From NCBI GenBank assembly GCA_029194535.1, contig JARFXR010000002.1:868001-932000 (forward strand): DNA of 64,000 nucleotides, read 5' to 3'. The notes under the pieces were generated by a model. It was not told the origin of the DNA, made no database searches, and was given only the letters and a program-made list of their open reading frames with translations. Made by a program: the position numbers and the translations under genes. How positions within the stretch are numbered: position 1 is the stretch's first letter; each line of letters begins with the position of its first letter. This document shows positions 27,278-35,152 of this stretch, piece by piece. The DNA is from Nitrospira sp. GTDB taxonomy: Bacteria > Nitrospirota > Nitrospiria > Nitrospirales > Nitrospiraceae.

Positions 27278-28873
27278 TTACGGACGTTTGCGGGATCTGC
27301 GGCGGTTCGCATCGAGGGCTTCGCCCCACCGGGTCAGAAAGGACGTCACGAATTCGTGTTCTTCAGCGGGCGGCACGGCTAGGCGAGCCAAGGCCAACGA
27401 GACGGCGAGCGCAATGTGGTAGCCTTCCGAGCGAGAGGCGACCGCGCGGCGATAGGCTGGATGCACGTCGTTGATGACGACCGTGGATTCGACCAGACGG
27501 CCCAGATCCGGGTCTCCCTCGTGCGACTCGAACCGGATGGTAAGTCCATAACGTCCAGGTCGTGACCGGCCTTTGGGTCCCGGCACAACCGCAACGCCCG
27601 ACGAAGACTCCGGTTGAGGATGCGCCTCCTCTTCCGCTTGTTCGTCGGACTCCGGCATTCCGCTCGCGTCCGGCGGCATCTCCGGAACAGTGACCGCCTC
27701 CTCGGAAACTTCCGCACCGCTCATGACCGACTCAGCGAGGAGCGTCTGCCCGTCTTCGGCCGACTCGGGTCGTCCGATGGGCAGACGCTTCTGGCCTCCC
27801 GCCCGCTGCTCCACCAACGATGCCAGCAGTGGAAATTCTTCGGCCAGATCCACCAGGACGGTTTCCAGATCACGCTCCAGGGGCCGTACGGCGCGGCGAC
27901 CAGCCTTGTCGCCGCTTTCACGAACGTCGCCCCAATGAACAAGCTGCCGCGAGACCGCCTCCTGAATAGCCTTGCGATAACCCAGGTACAAGGCCCCGCG
28001 CGCGCCCACCCGGACGAAGTCTCCCTTATTGAGCGTGAGGGCGGCAGCCAACGCCGGCGCCTCGATCATCCCCGCCATTCGGTCCGGCGCGGCCGGCGTG
28101 ATGCCGAGCCAGTCCCATCCGCGTTTGATGACCTTGCCGAAGGTGCTGATCGCCAGACCGCGCTGATCTTCTGGAACCGGAGACTCGCTGCGCCCCAGAT
28201 AGCCGACCGCCGTCGGCTTGCGCTTGCGCGCCAGACAAATCGCCAGCCTCGACATATCGGCGCCGGCAGCATGCTGACGCATCAGCACCCGCCCGTTGAC
28301 CTCGAACCGGAAGCCTTTTGGATAGTGCGCGCTGAGCACCTCGTCGAACTCCGGCTCCAACAGCGGTTGGTATTGCCGGCGTAGCACCCCTTCGAGGTAG
28401 CCGTCATCGAGGAGCGGCGAGAGCGCGTTGTGCAACTTGAGTTGCACCGCCGTGCCATGATCGGCGACCAGCCCCAACGGAGGAATCCATTTCCACGGGG
28501 CCTTGTGCCGTCCGGCCAAATGCCAGCGGCTTGCCACATGTTCCTTGCCACGCCGCGTCTCGGTGACGACGTCCTCACATACGAGCAGACCGAGCTTGAT
28601 CCCGACGCCCGCGAACCCAATCCCATGGCCGCGCGTTTTCGTGCTGGCGGCCAGATCGTGGTAGCGGACGAGATCTCTTCGTCGCATGCCGGAACCATCG
28701 TCCACGATGGTGAGGGTCGAGGCGGCGGGATCAGCCGTAAGCCGCAACAACGTCGCGCCGGAGTCCAGCGAGTTGGCGACGATTTCCGTGAGGATGGTTT
28801 CTTCCAGCGCACCGGGATAGGCATCACGCAGGTCTTCCAGCAGATGATGGAGGTCAACGCGCGTTTCGCCCAA
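27278..28873 (-). CDS. GHKL (MORC/Hsp90-like) ATPase of unknown function
   Basis: The N-terminal 200 residues form a GHKL ATPase: N-box TEIVANSLDSGATLLRL, G1 VDDGSGMRRRDL, and G2 GIGFAGVGIKLGL, as in MutL, Hsp90 and MORC proteins. A middle domain of about 200 residues follows. Then come an acidic low-complexity linker (about 60 residues rich in E, P and S) and a C-terminal block with VVINDVHPAYRRAVA. I place the start at TTG 28873, because GAGGAG stands six bases upstream and the stop codon of the addiction-module gene is only 10 bp away; an in-frame ATG at 28921 would overlap that gene. GHKL ATPases of this kind occur in DNA repair and in phage defence. No nuclease motif was found. Confidence 0.75.
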   Translation of the reverse strand: MGETRVDLHHLLEDLRDAYPGALEETILTEIVANSLDSGATLLRLTADPAASTLTIVDDGSGMRRRDLVRYHDLAASTKTRGHGIGFAGVGIKLGLLVCEDVVTETRRGKEHVASRWHLAGRHKAPWKWIPPLGLVADHGTAVQLKLHNALSPLLDDGYLEGVLRRQYQPLLEPEFDEVLSAHYPKGFRFEVNGRVLMRQHAAGADMSRLAICLARKRKPTAVGYLGRSESPVPEDQRGLAISTFGKVIKRGWDWLGITPAAPDRMAGMIEAPALAAALTLNKGDFVRVGARGALYLGYRKAIQEAVSRQLVHWGDVRESGDKAGRRAVRPLERDLETVLVDLAEEFPLLASLVEQRAGGQKRLPIGRPESAEDGQTLLAESVMSGAEVSEEAVTVPEMPPDASGMPESDEQAEEEAHPQPESSSGVAVVPGPKGRSRPGRYGLTIRFESHEGDPDLGRLVESTVVINDVHPAYRRAVASRSEGYHIALAVSLALARLAVPPAEEHEFVTSFLTRWGEALDANRRRSRKRP

Positions 28874-28883
28874 GGGAAACTCC

Positions 28884-29108
28884 TCAATAAAGAGCTTGTC
28901 GCACCCGGCGAAACACCTCATTGGCGGGTATTTCTTTGGCTCTGCCCTCACGCAGATCTCTGAGTCTTCGCTCCGCTTCAGCAATCCACAGCCGCAAATT
29001 TTCTTCTTCCGAGGGGGCATCCAAACTCAAAATGAGTTTTTCCGCGAGCTGCGCCCTCGCATCCAAGTCAAGTTTCATGATTTCGGCTTCCAGTTCCTTA
29101 TGATTCAT
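28884..29108 (-). CDS. Addiction-module component (TIGR02574-like antitoxin)
   Basis: The 74-residue protein is acidic and helical: MNHKELEAEIMKLDLDARAQ, LAEKLILSLD, then LRLWIAEAERRLRDLREGRAK. This is the pattern of putative addiction-module components that normally stand before a RelE/ParE toxin. Here no such toxin follows; the next gene, 10 bp after the stop, is the GHKL ATPase at 28873. Either the toxin was lost or the ATPase has taken its place. I use the ATG at 29108 since residues ahead of it do not fit the family. Confidence 0.75.
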   Translation of the reverse strand: MNHKELEAEIMKLDLDARAQLAEKLILSLDAPSEEENLRLWIAEAERRLRDLREGRAKEIPANEVFRRVRQALY

Positions 29109-29199
29109 AGCCCTGTCACATCCTCCCGGTCGAGGGGACTGGGCTTTCACGGAAAGTATCCTCACATGGTTCGGACTTCGATGCAACCGCCTAGCCTTG

Positions 29200-29378
29200 G
29201 TAGTGGGTCAGTCTGCCACTAGAAGCACTGGAGTTTGTCATTCCCGCGGAAGCGGGAATCCAGTCAAGGCCTTCTCGTCAGCATAGAGTCTTGATCGAGG
29301 AGTGGATGCCCGCTCCCCGCTTAAAGCATGCGAGGACAAGCTTCGCGGGCATGACGCAAGAGGAAACTGACCCACTAC
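29200..29378. mobile_element. 179-bp MITE-like element with 13-bp terminal inverted repeats
   Basis: GTAGTGGGTCAGT (29200-29212) and its exact complement ACTGACCCACTAC (29366-29378) bound a non-coding stretch. Inside are the palindrome ATTCCCGCGGAAGCGGGAAT and a second GCCCGC/GCGGGC palindrome. About 115 bp match a copy on the other strand at 38431-38552. No transposase is present and no clear target duplication was found. Confidence 0.7.
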
Positions 29379-29461
29379 TCCCCTCTACGCACGCTTGACC
29401 AATAAATGGCTAATATGTACAATTCAGCTTGATTGGTCATTATCCCCCTAGCGAGGTCACC

Positions 29462-29860
29462 ATGTCTAAGCTCACGTTTAGAAACAGCTATGGCCAGCTT
29501 GTGGACATCTCCACCGTGGCTGCCACGAAAGTCAAGAACGAGTTCGGGGCCATCCTGGAGAAAACTATGCACAGTGGCGCGGTCGCTATTACCCGTCACG
29601 ACACGCCCAAGGCCGTGCTTCTCTCGTTCGCCGAGTTCGAATCGCTCATCAAAGAACGCTGCCGCTCACTCGACGATCTGAACGCAGAGTTCGACGGATT
29701 GCTGGCCCGCATGCAGACATCAAAAGCGAGAAAGGGCGTGGAGGCCGCCTTCAACGCCTCTCCTGCAGAACTGGGGCACGCCGCGGTCAAGGCCGCCAAA
29801 AAGCGCCGTATACCGCCGCGCAAACGAGCGCGGCGGGTTCCTGCCGCCGCGCGGGCATGA
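29462..29860 (+). CDS. Phd/YefM-like antitoxin of the zeta toxin
   Basis: The 132-residue protein has a Phd/YefM-like N-terminal fold: ISTVAATKVKNEFGAILEKT, then VAITRHDTPKAVLLSFAEFE, typical of antitoxins that bind DNA. The C-terminal half is a basic tail (KKRRIPPRKRARRVPAAARA). Its stop overlaps the ATG of the zeta-toxin gene (ATGA), so it should be the antitoxin. A Phd-like protein with a zeta toxin differs from the classic epsilon/zeta pair. The ATG at 29462 follows AGGT; an earlier ATG at 29429 adds 11 unlikely residues. Confidence 0.78.
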   Translation: MSKLTFRNSYGQLVDISTVAATKVKNEFGAILEKTMHSGAVAITRHDTPKAVLLSFAEFESLIKERCRSLDDLNAEFDGLLARMQTSKARKGVEAAFNASPAELGHAAVKAAKKRRIPPRKRARRVPAAARA

Positions 29861-30501
29861 GTGCCCCCAAGGGGCCAAGCATTCATGTACTGGCCGGCGT
29901 CAATGGCGCGGGGAAGAGCAGCATCGGCGGAGCGGCCATCCGTCAACACGGAGGCGAGTATTTCAATCCGGATGAAGCGGCTCGCGCCCTCAGGGAGAAA
30001 GATCCTACCCTGACTCAAGCCGACGCCAACAGCGCAGCCTGGCGCCAGGGCGTGAGACTGCTCAAGCGGGCGATCGAAGAATACCTTGATTTCACATTCG
30101 AGACCACCCTCGGCGGGAGCACCATCACGACCCTCCTCATGCAAGCCGCCGAACGAGGCATCGAGGTGCACGTCTGGTATGTGGGTCTGTCCAGCCCGGA
30201 ATTACACATCAAGCGTGTGCAGACCCGGGTCAGCCAAGGCGGGCACGACATCCCTGAGCACGACATTCATCGGCGCTACGAACATAGCCGTCTCAACCTC
30301 ATTACACTGCTTCCCCACCTCACAAGCCTGCACGTATACGACAACAGCGGGGACGCGGACCCCGCGACCGGCCAAACCCCAAAGCCGACGCCGGTGCTGC
30401 ACATGAAGCATGGTAGAATTTTCGGCCCGCCGGACCTGACGTCAACACCGAACTGGGCCAAACCTATCGTCGCAGCAGCGCTCAAGCTGGATCAATTCTA
30501 A
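29857..30501 (+). CDS. Zeta-type toxin (P-loop kinase)
   Basis: The 214-residue protein has a Walker A GVNGAGKSS (residues 14-22), the zeta-toxin NPDEAARAL segment and FTFETTLGGSTI, which matches the substrate-binding region of zeta toxins that phosphorylate UDP-N-acetylglucosamine and block cell-wall synthesis. The lid-like RVSQGGHDIPEHDIHRRYEHS is also conserved. All key motifs look intact. It is coupled to the Phd-like antitoxin by a four-base overlap. The operon lies between a MITE-like element and a dead ubiE copy. Confidence 0.85.
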   Translation: MSAPKGPSIHVLAGVNGAGKSSIGGAAIRQHGGEYFNPDEAARALREKDPTLTQADANSAAWRQGVRLLKRAIEEYLDFTFETTLGGSTITTLLMQAAERGIEVHVWYVGLSSPELHIKRVQTRVSQGGHDIPEHDIHRRYEHSRLNLITLLPHLTSLHVYDNSGDADPATGQTPKPTPVLHMKHGRIFGPPDLTSTPNWAKPIVAAALKLDQF

Positions 30502-30539
30502 ATCCACGCGATTAGAGAACCGAACCACAGTCGGCGGCG

Positions 30540-30957
30540 CGAAAATCCAGCCTCCCCCGAGTGCGGTCTCGACCTGGTCGGGCTCCGAGCGCGAGCGAGC
30601 GGTCCAACGCATGTTCACCGCCATTGCCGGGGAGGACGATCTCAACAACACCCTGCCAGCTTCGGCCTGCATTATCGCTGGAAGAAAATCACGGCCGCCT
30701 CCGTGCCTCCCGTTGAACACGGGACCGTGCTCGACGTCGGAGCCGGGACAGCCGATCTCGCGCTCCTCGTGGAGCCTCGGATGGGCGCGCATGGACGCGT
30801 CATCGCGTCGGATTTGAATCACGCCATGCTCGCCGAGGGATTGAAGAAGATCGATGGTAAAGGCCTGAGAGGAACAATCACGTGTTTACAGGCCAATACA
30901 GAACATCTTGGATTCGTCGACAACTGCCTTCCTAGGCGCGTCGAAGCCGGTCAATAG
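30540..30957 (+). pseudogene. Decayed 5' copy of ubiE
   Basis: This stretch aligns with the first 130 codons of the intact ubiE at 38626, at roughly 70-75% nucleotide identity by eye. It reads MFTAIAGEDDLNNTL, loses frame near 30655 and resumes as HYRWKK, then VLDVGAGTADLALLVEPRMG and CLQANTEHLGF. It breaks off at 30925, just inside the methyltransferase domain. The type III restriction island lies between the two copies. Confidence 0.8.
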
Positions 30958-30993
30958 GGGCAACCAGGTCGGAACACCATGCCGGTCCTGGGA

Positions 30994-31008
30994 TGGGCTT
31001 TTAGCCCA
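30994..31008. terminator. Short hairpin at the 3' end of mod
   Basis: TGGGCTTTTAGCCCA is a perfect 6-bp stem with a 3-nt loop; it overlaps the mod stop codon. Its position suits a weak terminator for the minus-strand island. Confidence 0.35.
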
Positions 31009-33343
31009 CGTTCACCGGCATGAGCGTCATCGTGTCGTTGCCGAAGATGTCGATGACTTTGACGGCGATGGTGTAGCGGCCGGGCTTGTCGTAGCGGTGC
31101 TGGGCGGATTTCAATTCGAGGTCGCGGCTCCGGCGGGTGCGGAAGCTCTGCCATTCGTTCTCGAAAATGTAGGCGCCGGTCCATCGTTCCTCGAAATCCT
31201 CGGCGGATAATTCCAGTTCGCGTTGCAGCGGTTCTTGCCCTGGCAAGAAACCCTGCACGCCGGTCAAGCCGGAGCCTCGCGGCACCTTAATGATTTCCTT
31301 CCGACTCTCGTAATTGAAATCCACGGCCCAGTAGTCCACCCAGTCGGTCCATTTCTTCGTGAGCTTCTCCTTCTGGACGACGCCCTTCTTGTCCTTGCTG
31401 ATTTTGTAGAGGTGGCCCTGCTCGCAGACCACTTCGCTCTTGCCTTCCTTCAATTCAGCCTCGATGGACTTGGCAATGCCCTGCGAGTAGTAGACGGAGA
31501 AATCCGTCAGCTCGACGGCCAGCGTCAGCTTGCCCTTCTTGTCGAATCGCGGCGTGACTTCGATGTAGGCCACGTCGTGGAACCGCACTTGTCCCTTCTC
31601 GACTGCGCGTTTGTCGAAGACTTCCGGTGGAATCGTCTTGGGCGCCAAGTCGAGGCCCTTCTGTTTCGCCTCGTCCAGCACGGCGGGAAACAAGCCCATC
31701 TCGAACTCGAAGGCCAGCACGTCTACGCGAGAGGCACCGCGCTTGCGGCATTCCGTAATGACTTCTTCGATGAACAGCCGCCCGACCGGCAGGTTGATCG
31801 GGCCGACGACGACCAGCCGACCAGCCAGCTTGCCATGGAAGAAGGCTGTTTCAGATAAAGGCTCGGCCCGGTAGGCCTTCAGGATCAATTCGCGGAACTC
31901 TGCCTCTTTCTTGGCGAGAGCTTGCTCTTTCTTCTTGCCAGTGAGACGCCCGGCGACGTTGAGATAGGCCTGGCGTTCGTAGCGGCCCAAGTTGAGCACC
32001 TCGAAGGCGCGGAAGGATTTGCCGGAGGCTTTCAACTCCCGTTGCACTTGAATGAGCCGTTTGCGCGTGGTGTGAATGCCGAACTTGCCCAAGTCGGTGG
32101 CAATCCATTTGCGGCCGAGCTTTTCTGCCACCGCCGCAGTCGTGCCGCTGCCGCAGAAAAAGTCCGCTACCAAATCGCCTTCGTTGCTGGAGGCTTTGAG
32201 GATGCGTTCCAATAGGGCTTCGGGCTTTTGAGTCGGGTAACCCATTCGTTCTTTCGCCGCCGAATTCAGCCAAAACTGGGAGCGTGCCCAAACTGTTTGC
32301 ACAGGAAGCCCCTTCAAATCATCCACGAGAATTTTCAATCGGGGCGTCCCGGTTTTCGTGTAAACAATGCGGTCCTCAGCTTCCAGTTTCTTCATATTCT
32401 CTTCCGTGTAGCTCCACATTCTTCCCTGTGGCGGATACTTGCCCTTCCATGGGTAGATTCCCGTGCCTCGGCCATGCGCTGGTGCTGTCAGGTCACGCTT
32501 TCTGTAGTGTCTACCTTGCTCGTCTGTCTCGAAGTCGTGAGTTTCAAAGAAATCCTTGTCGGGCGGGTCATATTGCTCGTTCCAAGTCACGTTCTCAGCT
32601 TTTCCGAAATAGTAGATGATGTCGTGAACATTTCCGAACCGGTCGGGGTCGTTATGTGACGAAGTCCGCTGCCAGATGATGTCGTTCCGGAAGTTGTCCC
32701 TACCGAAAACTTCATCCATCGCGGAACGGATGAACGCGCTCACTCTCCCGTCGCAATGCACGTAGATGCTGCCTTCTGGGTGCATTAAGTCGCGCATGAG
32801 GATCAGCCGTTCGTAAATCATGGCGATGAAGGAGTCGGCGCCGCGCCCCCACGTATCGCGGTAGGCGATCTGTTCCAAAAGGTTCGGCTCCTTGTGGAAG
32901 GTCTCGCCGCCGATCTCGATATCCATGCTGAAGTCCGCGCCCACGTCGAAGGGCGGGTCGATGTAGATGAGCTTGAGACCGCCGGCCTCCTCGATTTGGC
33001 GGCGGAGCGCCCCGGCCTTGAGCGACGAGAGAATCAGCTTGTTGTCTCCCCAGATGAGTTTGTTGGTCCAGCCTTTAATTTGACGCCCGCCCATGTCGAG
33101 GTCCAGCTCGCCGTTGTCGCGCTGTTCCTTCCGGGGCTCGTCGATGTGTTCGAGGGTCTGAAACGGCAGCACGGCGGTGCAGACTTCCCGGCTTTTGCCG
33201 TTCCACACCAGCTCGACCTCGCGCTTGTCGGCGAAGAGGAGAAAGCGATACTTCTCCGGCAGCGGCTTCCCCTGCTCGATCAGTTTAACGAGGTCGCGCT
33301 TCTCGGCATCGGAGAGGTCGTCATGAGCGGTTTCGCGGGCCAT
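31001..33343 (-). CDS. mod: Type III restriction-modification methyltransferase (Mod)
   Basis: The 780-residue protein is an N6-adenine methyltransferase of the beta class: catalytic motif IV IYIDPPFDVG (near residue 135) precedes the SAM-binding motif I ADFFCGSGTTAAV (near residue 425), as in Mod subunits. The start of the domain carries the LIWGDNKLILSSL motif usual in Mod proteins. The long C-terminal part fits the usual Mod size and would hold the target-recognition elements. Mod methylates one strand of an asymmetric site and guides Res. It is the last gene of a minus-strand set res / AlbA-like / mod. The site cannot be inferred. Confidence 0.9.
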   Translation of the reverse strand: MARETAHDDLSDAEKRDLVKLIEQGKPLPEKYRFLLFADKREVELVWNGKSREVCTAVLPFQTLEHIDEPRKEQRDNGELDLDMGGRQIKGWTNKLIWGDNKLILSSLKAGALRRQIEEAGGLKLIYIDPPFDVGADFSMDIEIGGETFHKEPNLLEQIAYRDTWGRGADSFIAMIYERLILMRDLMHPEGSIYVHCDGRVSAFIRSAMDEVFGRDNFRNDIIWQRTSSHNDPDRFGNVHDIIYYFGKAENVTWNEQYDPPDKDFFETHDFETDEQGRHYRKRDLTAPAHGRGTGIYPWKGKYPPQGRMWSYTEENMKKLEAEDRIVYTKTGTPRLKILVDDLKGLPVQTVWARSQFWLNSAAKERMGYPTQKPEALLERILKASSNEGDLVADFFCGSGTTAAVAEKLGRKWIATDLGKFGIHTTRKRLIQVQRELKASGKSFRAFEVLNLGRYERQAYLNVAGRLTGKKKEQALAKKEAEFRELILKAYRAEPLSETAFFHGKLAGRLVVVGPINLPVGRLFIEEVITECRKRGASRVDVLAFEFEMGLFPAVLDEAKQKGLDLAPKTIPPEVFDKRAVEKGQVRFHDVAYIEVTPRFDKKGKLTLAVELTDFSVYYSQGIAKSIEAELKEGKSEVVCEQGHLYKISKDKKGVVQKEKLTKKWTDWVDYWAVDFNYESRKEIIKVPRGSGLTGVQGFLPGQEPLQRELELSAEDFEERWTGAYIFENEWQSFRTRRSRDLELKSAQHRYDKPGRYTIAVKVIDIFGNDTMTLMPVNVG

Positions 33344-33349
33344 AGGACT

Positions 33350-33503
33350 CCAGTCAATTAACCGTCAATTAAGAATTGGCCTGTCAACATTGGGGGTTAC
33401 CGGTGTTTCGGTGGCTGGACTGGGTTTCTCGTCAATAACACGCTGTTGGCCGTCATGGCTGACCGTAGTCAATCGTAGTTAATCCTAGTCAATCGTAGTC
33501 AAT
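33350..33503. repeat. 10-11-nt tandem repeats between mod and the AlbA-like gene
   Basis: Two 11-nt words, CCAGTCAATTA and ACCGTCAATTA (33350-33371), lie next to the mod start. Four 10-nt words follow at 33464-33503: CGTAGTCAAT, CGTAGTTAAT, CCTAGTCAAT, CGTAGTCAAT. The second set forms the last codons and stop of the AlbA-like gene. Both sets share GTCAAT in the same direction. Confidence 0.7.
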
Positions 33504-35152
33504 CGCCAGGTAGCCCCTTTGGTGCGGCCATCGGTAACCACTTTGCCCTCCCGACGAAGGCGTTGGAGGAGATTGTTAATTTTTCTGGCTTTCTGCTTGC
33601 CGGACAGCAGGTCAGAAAGCTTTCCCGTCAGGAGACGTTCAAAATCAGATCGCTGCCCTTGCTCGAAGGTTTTCAGGAAATCAAGAATCAGATCACAGAA
33701 ATACCGGTCATCGAAGGCCCGGTGTCGGATGTATTCCGCCTGGGTGTCCGTCGCGGCGGCAACATCGGCCGCAACATGGAGCTTGGGTTTGCGGCCTTCA
33801 ATCAGCCCACGGTGGCGGAGGTCTTGCACGAGCGCATCTTCCGGCAGGCCGCCTTTTTGAACGGTGTCGAGCGCCAGCACGTCCAGCCACGGAAGATCGG
33901 CATGGGTGAGCAGAGCGCGGCTGTAATTTTCGTCAATGAAGCGACCCTGGATGCGGAGTGTGACGTGACCCGGCTCGGACAAATCATAATCAGGCAACGG
34001 CAGGTAGCGGCTAGCCTGCCCCTTCCACATGACCTCGCGGATGCCGAAGCCCAGGGTATCAATCATGCGCAGCGTGACCATAGCTTCGGCGAGGAAACGA
34101 TTGCGATACCGGCGGGGCGAACGGTTGGCGCGGATGTAATCGTCGGGTGTGCCGTCGTAAAACTCGCCGGCGTTCTGAAATTCGAGTTCACCAAGCCGCT
34201 CGATGACCAGGATTCGTTCGCAGCGGGTGTAATCCTGATGGGCGATGCAGTTGTGGAGGGCTTCGAGCACGATCTTTTCGTCGTATTTCTGGATGTCCAC
34301 CGGGATCAGCTGACCCGGCGGCAACAGCGAGAGGCGCAGATTGCGAATGCGCTGGAAGAGCCGCGATGTGTTAAGCAAGAAAGGCGGATGGAAATGATCG
34401 TACCCGCGTTCAGGGCCTTCGAGTTTCCACGTCATCTCGGCCACATGAGGGTTGAGCAGTGTAGTGGCCTGTTCCCGGCCCAGCAGGAGCAGACACGCAC
34501 GGGTGATGCCGCCCCGCACGGTCAACTTGGCCTGTTCAAGAAAGGCGGCGTCGTCCCAGGCGCGGATGGTGGCCTCAGGGATGCGGCTGGAATGCCGTGC
34601 AGCAAAGATAGCGCGGGCTTTTGCCAAGGCCTCGGGATCAAGGTCGGCGAGAACAGCCTGCGTGACGACAATGGCAGACCAGTCATCGGCCAGACCTTGG
34701 GCGCGGATTTCGTCCTGCTTGGCAATGCTGAGACCGGTGAGGCTGGACCCGGTCCGGGCATAGAAGTGAGTTTGCCATGCGATGGGAATGCCGCGCGGCG
34801 CGGCGGGAATTTCAAATAACACCACCCGCCCGGATGGAGTGTGAATCTCATGGATTTCACGGAAGCTGGTGGACGGATCTGTACCCTGGGCGATCTGGTG
34901 TTTCAGGCTATGCAGCCGCTCCCGTTCGCGTCGGTACTCGGTGCCGACTACCTGGCGCGTGGTGTTGTCCACGCCAAACACGAGCCACGCGGCGGACAAG
35001 CCGCGCAGATTGGCCTCGTTGCTCAGGGCCGAAAAATACTTGCCGATGTCGGACGTGGAAAAGTTGTCGTTGGCGTCCTTGAACTCCACGCACTCGCTTT
35101 CCCACCCGGTGAGAAGGTGCTGCAAGACTTGCTGGAGTTCCGTCTCGGTCAT
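33485..35152 (-). CDS. Schlafen/AlbA-like (AlbA_2) ATP-binding protein in the type III RM locus
   Basis: From the ATG at 35152 the 555-residue protein begins with an AlbA_2/Schlafen domain: ESECVEFKDANDNF, then YFSALSNEANLRG and AWLVFGVDN, followed by the HFYARTGSSL segment usual in this family. The middle has the RecG-like/HATPase_c_4 features EALHNCIAHQDYTRCERILV and EFQNAGEFYDG. The C-terminus ends in a winged-helix-like region (NNLLQRLRREGKVV). It overlaps the res stop by four bases and is 140 bp from mod, so it belongs to the operon. Members are often called transcription regulators, but Schlafen-like proteins also act in phage defence; the role here is open. Confidence 0.8.
   Translation of the reverse strand: MTETELQQVLQHLLTGWESECVEFKDANDNFSTSDIGKYFSALSNEANLRGLSAAWLVFGVDNTTRQVVGTEYRRERERLHSLKHQIAQGTDPSTSFREIHEIHTPSGRVVLFEIPAAPRGIPIAWQTHFYARTGSSLTGLSIAKQDEIRAQGLADDWSAIVVTQAVLADLDPEALAKARAIFAARHSSRIPEATIRAWDDAAFLEQAKLTVRGGITRACLLLLGREQATTLLNPHVAEMTWKLEGPERGYDHFHPPFLLNTSRLFQRIRNLRLSLLPPGQLIPVDIQKYDEKIVLEALHNCIAHQDYTRCERILVIERLGELEFQNAGEFYDGTPDDYIRANRSPRRYRNRFLAEAMVTLRMIDTLGFGIREVMWKGQASRYLPLPDYDLSEPGHVTLRIQGRFIDENYSRALLTHADLPWLDVLALDTVQKGGLPEDALVQDLRHRGLIEGRKPKLHVAADVAAATDTQAEYIRHRAFDDRYFCDLILDFLKTFEQGQRSDFERLLTGKLSDLLSGKQKARKINNLLQRLRREGKVVTDGRTKGATWRLTTID

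Noticed and set aside
33464-33503. Possible CRISPR-like repeat
   Set aside because: Words are only 10 nt, directly adjacent, with no spacers and no cas genes.
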